Source: Imperialibacter sp040222385
GTDB taxonomy: Bacteria > Bacteroidota > Bacteroidia > Cytophagales > Cyclobacteriaceae
Reading direction: 5' to 3'
NCBI RefSeq assembly: GCF_040222385.1
Contig: NZ_JAVKDF010000040.1
Location: forward strand, 147,274-211,273
DNA: 64,000 nucleotides
The notes beneath the pieces are model-generated. The model worked only from the letters and a program-made list of their open reading frames with translations. It searched no databases and was not told the origin of the DNA. Positions within the stretch are counted from its first letter, which is position 1. Each line of letters opens with the position of its first letter. Below, piece after piece: positions 1-8,984 of this stretch. Position numbers and translations under genes: made by a program.

Positions 1-339
1 ACATTGGCCACTAGCGAAGTTTACAAAAACAAAGAAGGCAACAAAGTGACTAACACCGAGTGGCACAATGTAGTTTTGTGGACGCCTCTTGCAGAAGTAG
101 CTGAAAAGTATCTGAAAAAAGGCAACCAAGTGTATATAGAAGGAAAAATAACAACCCGTTCCTACGACGATAAAGACGGAAACAAGAGATACATTACTGA
201 AGTAGTAGGAAGGGAAATGACCCTCGTCGGCGGAAGGCCAGACGGCGGCGGAGGCTCGTCCGAACAACAAAATAGTGGATCCTCTCAGCCAGCTCCAGTA
301 GCAGCAGAGCCAACCGATCTGGATGATTTGCCGTTTTAG
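1..339 (+). CDS. ssb: Single-stranded DNA-binding protein (5' end outside the window)
   Basis: This is the C-terminal part of SSB, which coats single-stranded DNA during replication, recombination and repair. The frame is open from base 1, so the start and roughly 30 residues of the OB fold lie to the left; the TTG at 4 is an internal codon. The visible part has the OB-fold core (TEWHNVVLW, then EKYLKKGNQVYIEGK and a VVGREMTLVGG strand), a Gly/Ser/Gln-rich linker and the acidic tip DLDDLPF. That tip is the docking signal for partner proteins such as RecG, which is encoded 2 kb downstream. gldE follows after 26 nt, the usual ssb-gldE-gldD order in Bacteroidota. Confidence 0.95.
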   Translation, partial: TLATSEVYKNKEGNKVTNTEWHNVVLWTPLAEVAEKYLKKGNQVYIEGKITTRSYDDKDGNKRYITEVVGREMTLVGGRPDGGGGSSEQQNSGSSQPAPVAAEPTDLDDLPF

Positions 340-365
340 CACTATATTGCAGCTTTTATCCATCA

Positions 366-1724
366 ATGGAAGACCCGTACCCCAGTATATATTTGACATT
401 AATTGGAGACTTAGGTATCACTTATGTCTCCTTTTACATTTTTAGCGGCGTTCTATTTGCGTTGCTGCTCTACCTTTCGGCCCTTATTTCAGGGTCGGAA
501 GTAGCTTTCTTTTCGCTGAGTCATGGCGACCTTGCCACGTGCCGAACCTCAGCCAGCTCTCAGGATAAGCGAATTATGAGCCTGCTTCAGGGGCCGCAGC
601 GGCTTTTGGCTACCATTTTGATCATGAACAACCTGGTCAACATCACGATTGTGACATTGGCGACCTATGTCACCTGGGAAATAGTTGGTTCGAAATCGGC
701 CGACGGATACATTGTGGCTGTGCTGACTGTGATCACAACGCTGGCTATTGTCTTTTTTGGAGAGGTGGTACCAAAAGTATATGCCAATCAAAACAACCTT
801 AGCTTCGCCAGAAGCACCTCGGGCTTGCTGAATGTAGCCGATACTGTTTTCTGGCCTGTGTCGTGGTTGCTGCTGTCGATCAGTTCAATAGTTGAGAAGA
901 GGGTAGAAAGAAAGGGCTATAACGTGTCGATTGATGAGCTCAATCATGCGCTGGAGCTAACCGCCGAAACTGAAGCCACGGAGGAAGAAAAAGGCATATT
1001 AAAGGGGATCGTAAATTTTGGCACACTCACCGTGACTCAGGTAATGCGATCCAGGGTAGACATCACGGCAATTGATTTTGAGACCGACTTCCATGAGCTG
1101 ATGGATCAGATCAATAAGACGGGTTACTCCAGAATCCCTATATATAAGGAAACGGTCGACAAAATAGAAGGGGTGCTTTATATCAAAGACCTGCTTCCTT
1201 TTGTGGACAAAGACGAGAACTTTCTGTGGCAGAACCTGATGCGTCCGGCGTTTTTTGTTCCCGAAAGCAAAAGAGTTGATGCGCTATTTAAAGACTTTCA
1301 GGAGAAGCGGGTACATATGGCCATCGTTGTCGACGAATATGGTGGCACCTCCGGGCTTGTGACCCTGGAAGACTTGATCGAAGAAATCGTTGGGGAGATC
1401 AACGATGAGTTTGACAACGAAGACGAGATCGCTTACAACAAACTCGACAGCAATACTTACGTGTTTGAAGGCAAGATTTCGCTGAACGACTTTTGCAAAG
1501 TAGTGAGTGTGGAAGGCAACATCTTTGACACAGTGAGAGGCGACAGCGAATCCCTTGGAGGGCTGATTCTAGAGATCAATTCTAAGCTTCCCAATGTTGG
1601 AGAGAAAATTCGCTTTGAGAGATTTGTTTTCACGGTAGTGTCGGCAGATAACAAGCGGATCAAAAGAGTGCGGGTTTTCATAAACCCCTCGTTCCAGGCG
1701 GAAAGTCTCCAAAAGGATAAGTAA
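366..1724 (+). CDS. gldE: Gliding motility-associated CNNM/CBS membrane protein GldE
   Basis: A 452-residue inner-membrane protein of the CNNM/CorC (HlyC-like) family. The N-terminal DUF21/CNNM region (about residues 20-190) has four hydrophobic segments and the SGSEVAFFSL motif. A CBS pair follows (about 215-345, with MRSRVDI, GYSRIPIY and VVDEYGGTSGLVTLEDLIEEIVGEI), then a CorC_HlyC domain (about 360-440). In Flavobacterium, GldE is a paralogue-like partner of the GldD lipoprotein and supports gliding and T9SS function; the family is linked to divalent cation transport. gldD begins 9 nt downstream, so the two are very likely co-transcribed. The family could act only in metal transport, but the pairing with gldD makes the GldE name the best choice. 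Confidence 0.9.
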   Translation: MEDPYPSIYLTLIGDLGITYVSFYIFSGVLFALLLYLSALISGSEVAFFSLSHGDLATCRTSASSQDKRIMSLLQGPQRLLATILIMNNLVNITIVTLATYVTWEIVGSKSADGYIVAVLTVITTLAIVFFGEVVPKVYANQNNLSFARSTSGLLNVADTVFWPVSWLLLSISSIVEKRVERKGYNVSIDELNHALELTAETEATEEEKGILKGIVNFGTLTVTQVMRSRVDITAIDFETDFHELMDQINKTGYSRIPIYKETVDKIEGVLYIKDLLPFVDKDENFLWQNLMRPAFFVPESKRVDALFKDFQEKRVHMAIVVDEYGGTSGLVTLEDLIEEIVGEINDEFDNEDEIAYNKLDSNTYVFEGKISLNDFCKVVSVEGNIFDTVRGDSESLGGLILEINSKLPNVGEKIRFERFVFTVVSADNKRIKRVRVFINPSFQAESLQKDK

Positions 1725-1733
1725 TTTAAAGGC

Positions 1734-2315
1734 ATGAAGCTTAAATTCTTTCTTTTTTTCTTCCCGGTCATTCTTGCTTTGAGTGTTGCTTGCGAAAGCA
1801 CTTATTTGCCAAAGCCCAAGGGATACAATCGTATCGACCTTCCGCCTAGTGAGTATGTTGCTCTGCCAGACTCATTTCCTTATCAGTTCCAGTACTCTGC
1901 CCATGCAAAGCTGCTGAAGGACTCTTCGTGGATGGCCGAAAGGTATTGGATTGATTTGTACTACCCCACGATGGAAGCATTGGTGCAGGTTACTTATAAG
2001 CCTGTGAAACATGATACCACCTTGCTCAGAGAGTATTTTGAAGACTCCTACAAACTCACTTCCAAGCACAATATTAAAGCGTATTCCATTGAGCAGATGG
2101 ACTTGGTTATACCAAATGGTGGGTGGGCCGTAGTGTCGGAGCTGACCGGAGAAGTGCCCAGCCAATTTCAGTTTCACGCCACTGATTCTGCCAATCACTT
2201 CATTCGTGGAGCACTCTATTTTGAGACTTCCACAAAAAACGATTCTTTAAAGCCGGTTATTGAGTACATTAAGTTCGATATCATCCACATGCTCAACACC
2301 CTTGAGTGGAAATAG
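1734..2315 (+). CDS. gldD: Gliding motility lipoprotein GldD
   Basis: A 193-residue lipoprotein. The signal peptide is MKLKFFLFFFPVILALSVA followed by Cys-20 (ALSVAC lipobox), so the mature protein should be lipid-anchored. The segment just after the Cys (PKPKGYNRIDLP) is characteristic of GldD, which is required for gliding motility and T9SS activity in Flavobacterium. It lies 9 nt downstream of gldE and 29 nt upstream of recG. The biochemical role of GldD is not known. Length and gene order match the family, and no defect is seen. Confidence 0.92.
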   Translation: MKLKFFLFFFPVILALSVACESTYLPKPKGYNRIDLPPSEYVALPDSFPYQFQYSAHAKLLKDSSWMAERYWIDLYYPTMEALVQVTYKPVKHDTTLLREYFEDSYKLTSKHNIKAYSIEQMDLVIPNGGWAVVSELTGEVPSQFQFHATDSANHFIRGALYFETSTKNDSLKPVIEYIKFDIIHMLNTLEWK

Positions 2316-2344
2316 GCATACAGTAGAGAACCATTACCCATCGC

Positions 2345-4438
2345 ATGTCCGGCTTTTTTGAAACCAGAATAGAGTTCCTGAAAGGCGTTGGCCCTCAAAG
2401 AGCGGAGCTGCTAAACAAAGAGCTGTCTATTTTTACCTACGGCGACCTACTCCAGCACTATCCGTTCAGGTACGAAGACCGCACAACCTTTCACAAAATC
2501 AAAGACATAAGAGACGAGGAATCCTTTGTGCAGGTGATGGGGAAAATCCGATCAATGGAAACTGTTGGTATTGGCGGGAAGAAGAGGCTTGTGGCTCATT
2601 TCTATGACGAAACCGGAGAAATGGAGTTGGTTTGGTTCCAGGGAGCTGCCTGGATTTCTAAGAAGCTTCGGGTAAATACCCCCTACCTTGTGTATGGCAA
2701 GCCTTCCGCTTTTAGCAGCAAGTTCAACATCGCTCACCCGGAAATTGAACCACTGACGGTTGATAACAGAAAAGGCGGGTATCTGCAACCCATTTACCAC
2801 ACCAGCGAAAAGCTCAAGGCCCGCTTTATCGACAGCAAAGTGATCTCGAAGTTTCAGGAGCAGCTACTGCTGGTTGCTTTGCCGTATATCCACGAAACGC
2901 TTCCCGACTTTTTGCTGCAGAAATTTGCCCTGGTGAGCAAAAAAGAGGCGATGGTAAATGCCCACTTTCCGAAGAGTGGCGAATGGTTAGAAAGGGCGAG
3001 AAAGCGGTTGAAGTTTGAAGAGCTTTTCTACATTCAACTCAGGTTAGTAAGCCTTAAGGGCTCCCGAAAAGACTTGTACAAAGGCCTGGTGCTGGCCGAC
3101 ACCTCTCTGCTCACCACTTTTTACAATGACCATTTGCCGTTTGAGCTGACTGGCGCCCAAAAAAGGGTGATCAGGGAAATTTACCTCGACATGAGATCGG
3201 GTAAGCAAATGAACCGCCTTTTGCAGGGCGATGTGGGAAGTGGAAAAACCATGGTGGCCTTTATTTGCATGCTGCTGGCTATAGGCAGCGGCAGCCAGGC
3301 TACCCTCATGGCACCGACTGAAATTCTGGCCGGTCAGCACTACACCGGGCTCAAAGAGTACGCCGACAAAATGGGTTTGAGCATTGCCAAACTTACCGGG
3401 TCCACCAAAAAGAAGGAGAGGACAAGGATTCTGGCAGAACTGCTTTCCGGTGATATTCACATATTGGTGGGCACTCATGCGTTACTGGAAGAGCCCGTGC
3501 AATTCAGAAGCCTCGGACTGGCCATCACTGATGAGCAACATCGCTTTGGCGTAGCACAACGGGCCCAGCTTTGGCAGAAAAACGAAGAGTTCTATCCTCA
3601 CGTGCTGGTGATGACGGCCACCCCCATTCCCCGCACGCTGGCCATGACTGTATACGGTGACCTGGATACCAGCACGATCGATGAAATGCCAGCCGGCCGG
3701 AAGCCCATCAAAACGATTCATAGAACCGATGCTGCCAGGCTGCAAGTGTTTGGGTTCATCAGAGAACAAATTCAGTTGGGTCGACAGGCCTACATTGTTT
3801 ATCCGCTTATAGAGGAGTCGGCGTCGCTCGACCTCAAGGATCTGATGGATGGCTATGAAAGCATCGCAAGGGCTTTTCCTGACTTCCAGCTCAGCATTGT
3901 GCACGGCAAAATGAAACCCGAGGCCAAAGACTTTGAGATGCAGCGGTTTGTGGAGGGCGTTACACATATAATGGTGGCAACAACTGTGATTGAGGTAGGC
4001 ATCAACGTGCCCAATGCCAGTATGATGGTGATAGAAAATGCGGAGAGATTTGGGCTGGCCCAGCTGCATCAGCTCAGGGGCAGAGTAGGCCGGGGTGCCG
4101 ACCAGTCGTATTGCATTCTGATGACAAAAGACAAGCTAAGCCAGGAGGCCAGAACCCGTATTCAAACCATGGTGGGCACCAACGACGGGTTTGAAATTGC
4201 CCGGGTCGATTTAAAACTAAGAGGGCCGGGCGACTTGATGGGCACCCAACAAAGTGGTGTAATGGATCTTTTGGTTGCCGACCTGGTGCAAGACGGGAAA
4301 ATACTTCAGGCAGCGAGGGAAGAAGCCCAACAAATCATTGACAACGACCCCAAGCTAACACTGGACAAGCACCGGGTGATCAAGTCACACATTTCTTCGC
4401 TCAAAAAGTCAGTGACGAACTGGAGCCGGATCAGCTAG
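2345..4438 (+). CDS. recG: ATP-dependent DNA helicase RecG
   Basis: A 697-residue RecG, a normal length for the family. RecG remodels stalled replication forks and branched DNA in the cytoplasm. The N-terminal wedge/OB domain (about 1-200; it opens with FLKGVGPQRAELLNKEL) precedes a superfamily 2 helicase core. Walker A (QGDVGSGKT) is near residue 295, motif II is DEQH near 395, motif III is MTATPIPRTLAMT, and motif VI is QLRGRVGRG, followed by the TRG-type C-terminal region with GPGDLMGTQQSG. It is the last gene of the rightward block. Its stop is only 3 nt from the stop of the convergent response regulator, leaving no room for a separate terminator. Confidence 0.97.
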   Translation: MSGFFETRIEFLKGVGPQRAELLNKELSIFTYGDLLQHYPFRYEDRTTFHKIKDIRDEESFVQVMGKIRSMETVGIGGKKRLVAHFYDETGEMELVWFQGAAWISKKLRVNTPYLVYGKPSAFSSKFNIAHPEIEPLTVDNRKGGYLQPIYHTSEKLKARFIDSKVISKFQEQLLLVALPYIHETLPDFLLQKFALVSKKEAMVNAHFPKSGEWLERARKRLKFEELFYIQLRLVSLKGSRKDLYKGLVLADTSLLTTFYNDHLPFELTGAQKRVIREIYLDMRSGKQMNRLLQGDVGSGKTMVAFICMLLAIGSGSQATLMAPTEILAGQHYTGLKEYADKMGLSIAKLTGSTKKKERTRILAELLSGDIHILVGTHALLEEPVQFRSLGLAITDEQHRFGVAQRAQLWQKNEEFYPHVLVMTATPIPRTLAMTVYGDLDTSTIDEMPAGRKPIKTIHRTDAARLQVFGFIREQIQLGRQAYIVYPLIEESASLDLKDLMDGYESIARAFPDFQLSIVHGKMKPEAKDFEMQRFVEGVTHIMVATTVIEVGINVPNASMMVIENAERFGLAQLHQLRGRVGRGADQSYCILMTKDKLSQEARTRIQTMVGTNDGFEIARVDLKLRGPGDLMGTQQSGVMDLLVADLVQDGKILQAAREEAQQIIDNDPKLTLDKHRVIKSHISSLKKSVTNWSRIS

Positions 4439-4441
4439 CAA

Positions 4442-5209
4442 TCAGCCCGCATCATTGAACCAGTCTTTGAACGCACTTACCTTCTCCCGGCTCACCACAA
4501 TCTCTTCTGGCCAATCCACCGTCGGCACTATTCTAAGCCTTGTAACTGAGTAGATCAGCACATCTTTGATCGCATCGATGTTGATGATGTAAGTCCTGTT
4601 GACCCTGAAGAAGGATTTCGGGTTAAGTATCTCCTCCAAGGTCTCCATTTTATAATCTATCACATACCTCGCTTTCGTATTGGTGACAATGAAGCCATTT
4701 CTCCCCTCGGCGTAAAAGAAGGCCACGTCTTCGGTTTTCACAGAACGGATATGTTCGCCAACCTTCACCATAAACCTGTTTTTGAAGTCTTTTTGAAGGT
4801 AGCTTTTGAGTACGTTTTCAATGGCATTCGCAGGTTGTACGGTGGCTCCTTTCTTCAGGAGCCTTAGCTTCTCTATGCTTTGCTCCACTGCATCTCTGTC
4901 GATGGGCTTGAGAAGGTAGTCTACTCCGTTCGACCGAAATGCTTCCAAAGCATAATTATCGTAGGCAGTAATGAAAATCACCGGCACGTTGACGGGATGC
5001 TGTTTGAAAGCCTCCAGACTTAGTCCGTCTTTCAACTTAATATCCGTCAGTATCAGTTCTATCTCGTCTCCCTTGCTTTCCAGCAATTCCAACATTGCCA
5101 CCACTGTTGTCGCTTCACCTATCAGCTCAATTTCAGGTGCGATTTCGGCCAATATTTTCTTCAGCTTATCGGATGCCGGCTTTTCGTCTTCTATAAGGAT
5201 GGTTTTCAT
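4442..5209 (-). CDS. LytTR-family response regulator
   Basis: A 255-residue DNA-binding regulator. The receiver domain (about 1-115) has the acidic pair at E8-D9, phospho-acceptor Asp-56 in LILTDIKL, Thr-81 and Lys-101 (LLKPID), so it looks competent for phosphorylation. The C-terminal LytTR domain (about 145-250) contains the FFRVNRTYIINIDAI signature. The start overlaps the pseudokinase stop in an ATGA junction (5206-5209), so translation is coupled. The cognate kinase is most likely the canonical one encoded at 6255-7280. A 21-bp-period direct repeat upstream of the operon (8952-8984) is the best candidate for its binding site, which would imply autoregulation. Confidence 0.93.
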   Translation of the reverse strand: MKTILIEDEKPASDKLKKILAEIAPEIELIGEATTVVAMLELLESKGDEIELILTDIKLKDGLSLEAFKQHPVNVPVIFITAYDNYALEAFRSNGVDYLLKPIDRDAVEQSIEKLRLLKKGATVQPANAIENVLKSYLQKDFKNRFMVKVGEHIRSVKTEDVAFFYAEGRNGFIVTNTKARYVIDYKMETLEEILNPKSFFRVNRTYIINIDAIKDVLIYSVTRLRIVPTVDWPEEIVVSREKVSAFKDWFNDAG

Positions 5210-6258
5210 GCTGCTTTCTCGAGTTTTAGAAGAGGTAGTTTTACAAATCCCTTACTGTCAGCTTTCACTATCAGCAGGGGTCGTTCGGTGAAATGTTCAA
5301 ACGACTGGAGCAACTCCATCATCTTTTCCTTGCCCTCCACCGTCGGCATTAACCTTTCCCACAGGGAGTATTCAATGGTCAAATAGTCCTCCTCTCTTCT
5401 GACAATTATTTTCAACGGTCGGCTTTGGTTGATCATGTTCGAAGCGATGACCCACTCCATCACAATCATCATACTTCCGGGCAAAAGGTACGCCTCTTCT
5501 TCAATAGCTTCGCTTTCTGGCAGCCAATGAATGTTCCCATCGTACTGCTGGTTGTAAAGATACACTATGCTTTCAGCGATCGTCAATTCAGACTTCATCT
5601 CCGAAAGATCTTCGTGCCGGCTGTCGAGCACACTTCTGTACACATGCGAAAGCTTCTGGATGAACTTGTCAGCCGCTTTATCCTTTTTGTAAAGAATAGA
5701 AATCAGGGTTTCGAGCGACTTATAAAGAAACTCCGGATTAATTACCCTGCTAAAAATCCTCAGCTTCAAGTCTATATTCTTTTTCAGCACTCCTTCTTTG
5801 TCTAACGCCCTGTTTGTTTCAAGCGTGAACAAAATGACGGAGGCGAGCACTATAAAGTAGAGGATATAAATAAATCCGTAGATGGACAGAAAGGTAGACA
5901 ATTCGGTGGTGAAGGTGCCAAAGCTATAGCCTATCTCCCACACCAGGTAAGCACTTATGCTAGCGAACACCACAAGCAGGGTCACCAGCAACCCTGCAAG
6001 GAACAACAAGCCAAACGAGAGCTTAATAAAGTCACTGCTTTCTATTCGTGGCACAAAGCCATTGACAATGGCCCGCAGCAATTCAGCAACCAAATAGGTG
6101 GTTCCTATACACAACAAAGCTTCCTTTTCGAAAAACACCTCACCAAGTGAGCCCAGGTTATCAAACACAAGCAGCACAAGCATGTAAATGAGCATACCCA
6201 ATGGGAGAGGGGCAAACAACCGTGATATCAAGTGATTATAAAAAAGTTTACGCTTCAT
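5206..6258 (-). CDS. LytS-like membrane pseudokinase (degenerate histidine kinase)
   Basis: A 350-residue protein with about four hydrophobic segments (residues 15-145) and a cytoplasmic half that aligns along its length with the neighbouring kinase. The His box is NPEFLYKSLETL, where the kinase has SPHYLFNSLNTI: the phospho-acceptor His is Glu-176. The N-box VENAIKHN is MEWVIASN, losing the Mg-ATP Asn. The Gly-rich ATP lid (VGLANIQ in the kinase) is absent. It therefore should neither bind ATP normally nor autophosphorylate. ATGA overlaps at both ends (6255-6258 and 5206-5209) tie it to the kinase and regulator. A regulatory partner, for example a heterodimer subunit of the kinase, is the likely role; this is inference. 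Confidence 0.82.
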   Translation of the reverse strand: MKRKLFYNHLISRLFAPLPLGMLIYMLVLLVFDNLGSLGEVFFEKEALLCIGTTYLVAELLRAIVNGFVPRIESSDFIKLSFGLLFLAGLLVTLLVVFASISAYLVWEIGYSFGTFTTELSTFLSIYGFIYILYFIVLASVILFTLETNRALDKEGVLKKNIDLKLRIFSRVINPEFLYKSLETLISILYKKDKAADKFIQKLSHVYRSVLDSRHEDLSEMKSELTIAESIVYLYNQQYDGNIHWLPESEAIEEEAYLLPGSMMIVMEWVIASNMINQSRPLKIIVRREEDYLTIEYSLWERLMPTVEGKEKMMELLQSFEHFTERPLLIVKADSKGFVKLPLLKLEKAA

Positions 6259-7280
6259 AAATGAGGAAGTAAAGGAACGGAGACGCTAAACAGCTTGTCG
6301 TTTACAATCCGAACAGGTAAATCGGTAAAAAAAACATATCGTTTTTGGATATTGGCCAAACCCACCTGTAGCGACTCTGCCTCATCCACTATGCCCCGGT
6401 TTTCATTGGTCACACAGATATAGTTACCCTCCTCTTCCTGAATCACTATCTCCATCGGATCCAGCTCCGAGAAGTCGTTGTGCTTAATGGCGTTTTCTAC
6501 CAGTAGCTGTATTGTAAGCGGCGGTATGTTGGCAGAAAATTTATTGGCCCCGATTGAAATTGTGTGGGTAAGAGCATTGCCGAATCTTACCTTTTGGAGA
6601 AAAAGATAGGCTCTTACAAAAGCCAGCTCCTCCTCCACAGTTACCAGCTTTTTGTCCTGAGACGCAATAAGATACTGGTAAGACTGAACCAGCCGTCGAA
6701 TGAACTGCTCGGCTTGCTCTGAAGAGTCGTCAAGCAGAGAGGAGATGGTGTTGAGACTGTTGAACAGGTAGTGGGGACTAAGCTGTGTTTTCAGGAGTTC
6801 ATACTGAAGCTCAAGCTGCTCTCTTTCGTGCTTGAGCTGGTTGAGTCGGCCTTTAGAGTATTCGCTGAAACTAAAGTACGACAGGTCAAATACTCCATTA
6901 ACGATGATCAGAACAAAAAGAAGCAGCGCTAATTTGATCATTTCAGGCTTCAGCGTTTCGAAAGAAACCGCTTCTGGAAAAAGTCCTTTGGACAGTTCAA
7001 GGCCCAGGAGAACAATGCCAGCCAATATTGCAGCCTGCACAAGCGATCCAGCAAGAAACCGGACGCCCAGCGACTTCCTCCAGGAAATGACTGCATTTAA
7101 CCTGATGTTGGAGTAGACTATTGAAATGCCAGCTACAGCACCCATGGCCACTACCAACAAATACGCACCAAGGTGGCCAGCAAGGTCGGGAAGCTCTCCG
7201 GTTTTACCGTAGTAGAGATAGTTGAATATCCCTACTGCGATAAATGCCATTCCTGATGATTTCAACAACCATTTTCTCAT
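6255..7280 (-). CDS. LytS/YehU-type sensor histidine kinase
   Basis: A 341-residue kinase with four predicted membrane helices in residues 8-135, a coiled-coil-like linker (about 143-166), a HisKA_5 (His_kinase) domain with phospho-acceptor His-170 in LSPHYLFNSLNT, and a HATPase region with the N-box LLVENAIKHN (Asn-263) and VGLANIQKRY as a reduced G box. No extracytoplasmic sensor domain is visible, so it probably senses a membrane signal or a partner. It starts 15 nt after the stop of the 34-residue-repeat protein and overlaps the pseudokinase by ATGA. It should phosphorylate the LytTR regulator encoded two genes downstream. Confidence 0.93.
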   Translation of the reverse strand: MRKWLLKSSGMAFIAVGIFNYLYYGKTGELPDLAGHLGAYLLVVAMGAVAGISIVYSNIRLNAVISWRKSLGVRFLAGSLVQAAILAGIVLLGLELSKGLFPEAVSFETLKPEMIKLALLLFVLIIVNGVFDLSYFSFSEYSKGRLNQLKHEREQLELQYELLKTQLSPHYLFNSLNTISSLLDDSSEQAEQFIRRLVQSYQYLIASQDKKLVTVEEELAFVRAYLFLQKVRFGNALTHTISIGANKFSANIPPLTIQLLVENAIKHNDFSELDPMEIVIQEEEGNYICVTNENRGIVDEAESLQVGLANIQKRYVFFTDLPVRIVNDKLFSVSVPLLPHL

Positions 7281-7295
7281 GGGTGGCTCTGGGGC

Positions 7296-8834
7296 TTAAT
7301 AAAGTTTCTCCATCACCCTGCGGTACTCGCTGCTCGAAGGTATTTTAGAGGCAGCTTCCGACACAGCTTTTCTGAATGTGTCATTTCTTGGCATAACTTC
7401 AGCTACTTTAACCAGCACGTCTCCCCTTGATGACGAGGAAGCGATATGCTCAGAAGCGTCAATTACTCTCATAAGAAAATCAGGATGTACGTTACCGTCT
7501 TTCATGAAAGTTAGCAAAACATTTCCTTGTTCCGAAGAGCTTGGTATCCTTGTGACTGTTTCAAAAACAAGATCGCTGAGCTGGGGGTCGTTGCGCATTT
7601 TGGCTGACGCCGCTCTCAGAACCTCACCCTGAGTAGAACTGCTGGCAATACTCTGCACTGCTTTGATCAATGGCACCAGCTGCGACGGTGTTGGTTCTTT
7701 TTCGATGATGGCGAACTTCAAAACTTCGCCCTGTGTGGAGCTGCTGGCAATTCGGCTGATGGTAGAAGCGAGTTCACCAAACAGCTCATTTGAAAGTTGG
7801 CTGGAATTATCAATAGCGTATTTAAGCACTTCTCCCTGTTCGGAGCTGGAAGGGATATGCCTGACAGATGACAACACTTTGCTAAAAGTATAAGCTTCCA
7901 GGTTCTCGTCCTTCATCAAGTCTCTCAAAACATTTCCCCTTTCGGAGCTCGAAGGAATATTATCGACAACGTCAAAGTATTTATCCTGTATGCGCTGATC
8001 TTTATCAAACTGCCTGTTGTATAACCTCAACACAGAGCCCCGCTCGGAACTCGAAGGGATATGATCCACCGCATCCAGCAGTGCGATTTTAGTTGAGGTC
8101 TCCAATTGATGCTTCTGTAGCGCATGGCGCAAAGTGTAGGCCGATTCTGAGCTCGACGGAATATTGTTCACTGCCTCGAAATAGGCCGCGGCACTTTTGC
8201 TGTTCGAAAAAAACTTGTAGTCATACTCCCTAAGTAACTCGCCACGGGTTGAACTGGAGGGAATATCTCTGCCAATGGCAAGCGCAATTTTAGACAGCCC
8301 GGCTTCAGAGAGCCCATTGGTTTCTAACAGGAACGAAAAGTATTCTCCCTTACCGCTTGAGCTATTGATTTCCTCTATTTCGTCAATCACTGCATCAACG
8401 CCGCCCTTCCTGTAGAACCTCTTTACCCGATCCTCGGCAGCCACGCCGGTGGAGTGAATCACATCGAGGAGAACATCGGCCAGCCATTTTCTTCCTTCCG
8501 GCTCAAAGTTGATTTGGGTTCTGTTATCATAAAACTCGTAAGACAGCTGCCCTGCGTCGTTGCTGCTGATCGTGAGTTCCTTCTTGTTGCCAAAAGTTGT
8601 TTTTCTTATTGTTAGATAGCCGCCGGGGGTAATGGCCGTCACCTCTGTATCAGCTTCATTTACTTTGACTGACCCTCTTACTTTTATTTCAAGGCTGGAG
8701 GCGTTCCCAACAATTTTGAAGTCGTTTCTGTAGGTCTTTGTTTTGAGGGAATCCTCCCCGCCAGCCTGGGCTGCAACAACAGCAAAGCAGAATACTGCCA
8801 CAGTTGTAAAAGTTTTCATCATTAGCGTTTTCAT
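7296..8834 (-). CDS. Exported protein with eleven 34-residue SSS-type helical repeats
   Basis: A 512-residue protein when started at the ATG at 8834, which has an AAGGA site 7 nt upstream and gives a signal peptide ending near AAQA. The frame stays open to 9002, but that start would bury the signal peptide. After a beta-rich N-terminal domain (about 30-110), eleven repeats carry the core I-(P/A)-SSS-(E/T)-x-G-x-V-L with a spacing of 34-35 residues. They are probably two-helix HEAT/ARM-like units. Related Bacteroidota proteins with an SDY-type core are known to me as uncharacterised, often near regulatory genes. It is the first gene of the kinase/pseudokinase/regulator operon, so a sensory or adaptor role in the periplasm is plausible but unproven. 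Confidence 0.85.
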   Translation of the reverse strand: MKTLMMKTFTTVAVFCFAVVAAQAGGEDSLKTKTYRNDFKIVGNASSLEIKVRGSVKVNEADTEVTAITPGGYLTIRKTTFGNKKELTISSNDAGQLSYEFYDNRTQINFEPEGRKWLADVLLDVIHSTGVAAEDRVKRFYRKGGVDAVIDEIEEINSSSGKGEYFSFLLETNGLSEAGLSKIALAIGRDIPSSSTRGELLREYDYKFFSNSKSAAAYFEAVNNIPSSSESAYTLRHALQKHQLETSTKIALLDAVDHIPSSSERGSVLRLYNRQFDKDQRIQDKYFDVVDNIPSSSERGNVLRDLMKDENLEAYTFSKVLSSVRHIPSSSEQGEVLKYAIDNSSQLSNELFGELASTISRIASSSTQGEVLKFAIIEKEPTPSQLVPLIKAVQSIASSSTQGEVLRAASAKMRNDPQLSDLVFETVTRIPSSSEQGNVLLTFMKDGNVHPDFLMRVIDASEHIASSSSRGDVLVKVAEVMPRNDTFRKAVSEAASKIPSSSEYRRVMEKLY

Positions 8835-8951
8835 AAGCTTGTCCTTTTTAAGCTTCCCTCTCCAATAATTTTGACGGGAAGCAATTCTTGGAAATTCATT
8901 TTGAGTTGATGATACAATGAACGGTAAATGACCGACGAAAGTAAACGGCGA

Positions 8952-8984
8952 TGTAGCCAACCGGAGAATGTTTGTAGCCAACCG
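8952..8984 (-). promoter_or_regulatory. Candidate LytTR operator: perfect 12-bp direct repeat, 21-bp period
   Basis: The 12-mer TGTAGCCAACCG occurs at 8952-8963 and again at 8973-8984. Read on the minus strand it is CGGTTGGCTACA, close to the published LytTR half-site ([TA][AC][CA]GTTN[AG][TC]), and the 21-bp period equals two helical turns, which is the usual LytTR arrangement. It lies 118-150 nt upstream of the start at 8834. Just downstream on the minus strand is TACTTTCG, a near match to the Bacteroidota -7 box TAnnTTTG. The site would serve the operon that encodes a LytTR regulator. The gene at 9092 diverges from the same region and might share it. Confidence 0.6.

Noticed and set aside
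3482..4069. 195-codon open frame antisense to recG
   Set aside because: Falls within helicase motifs on the sense strand and has no coding features of its own.
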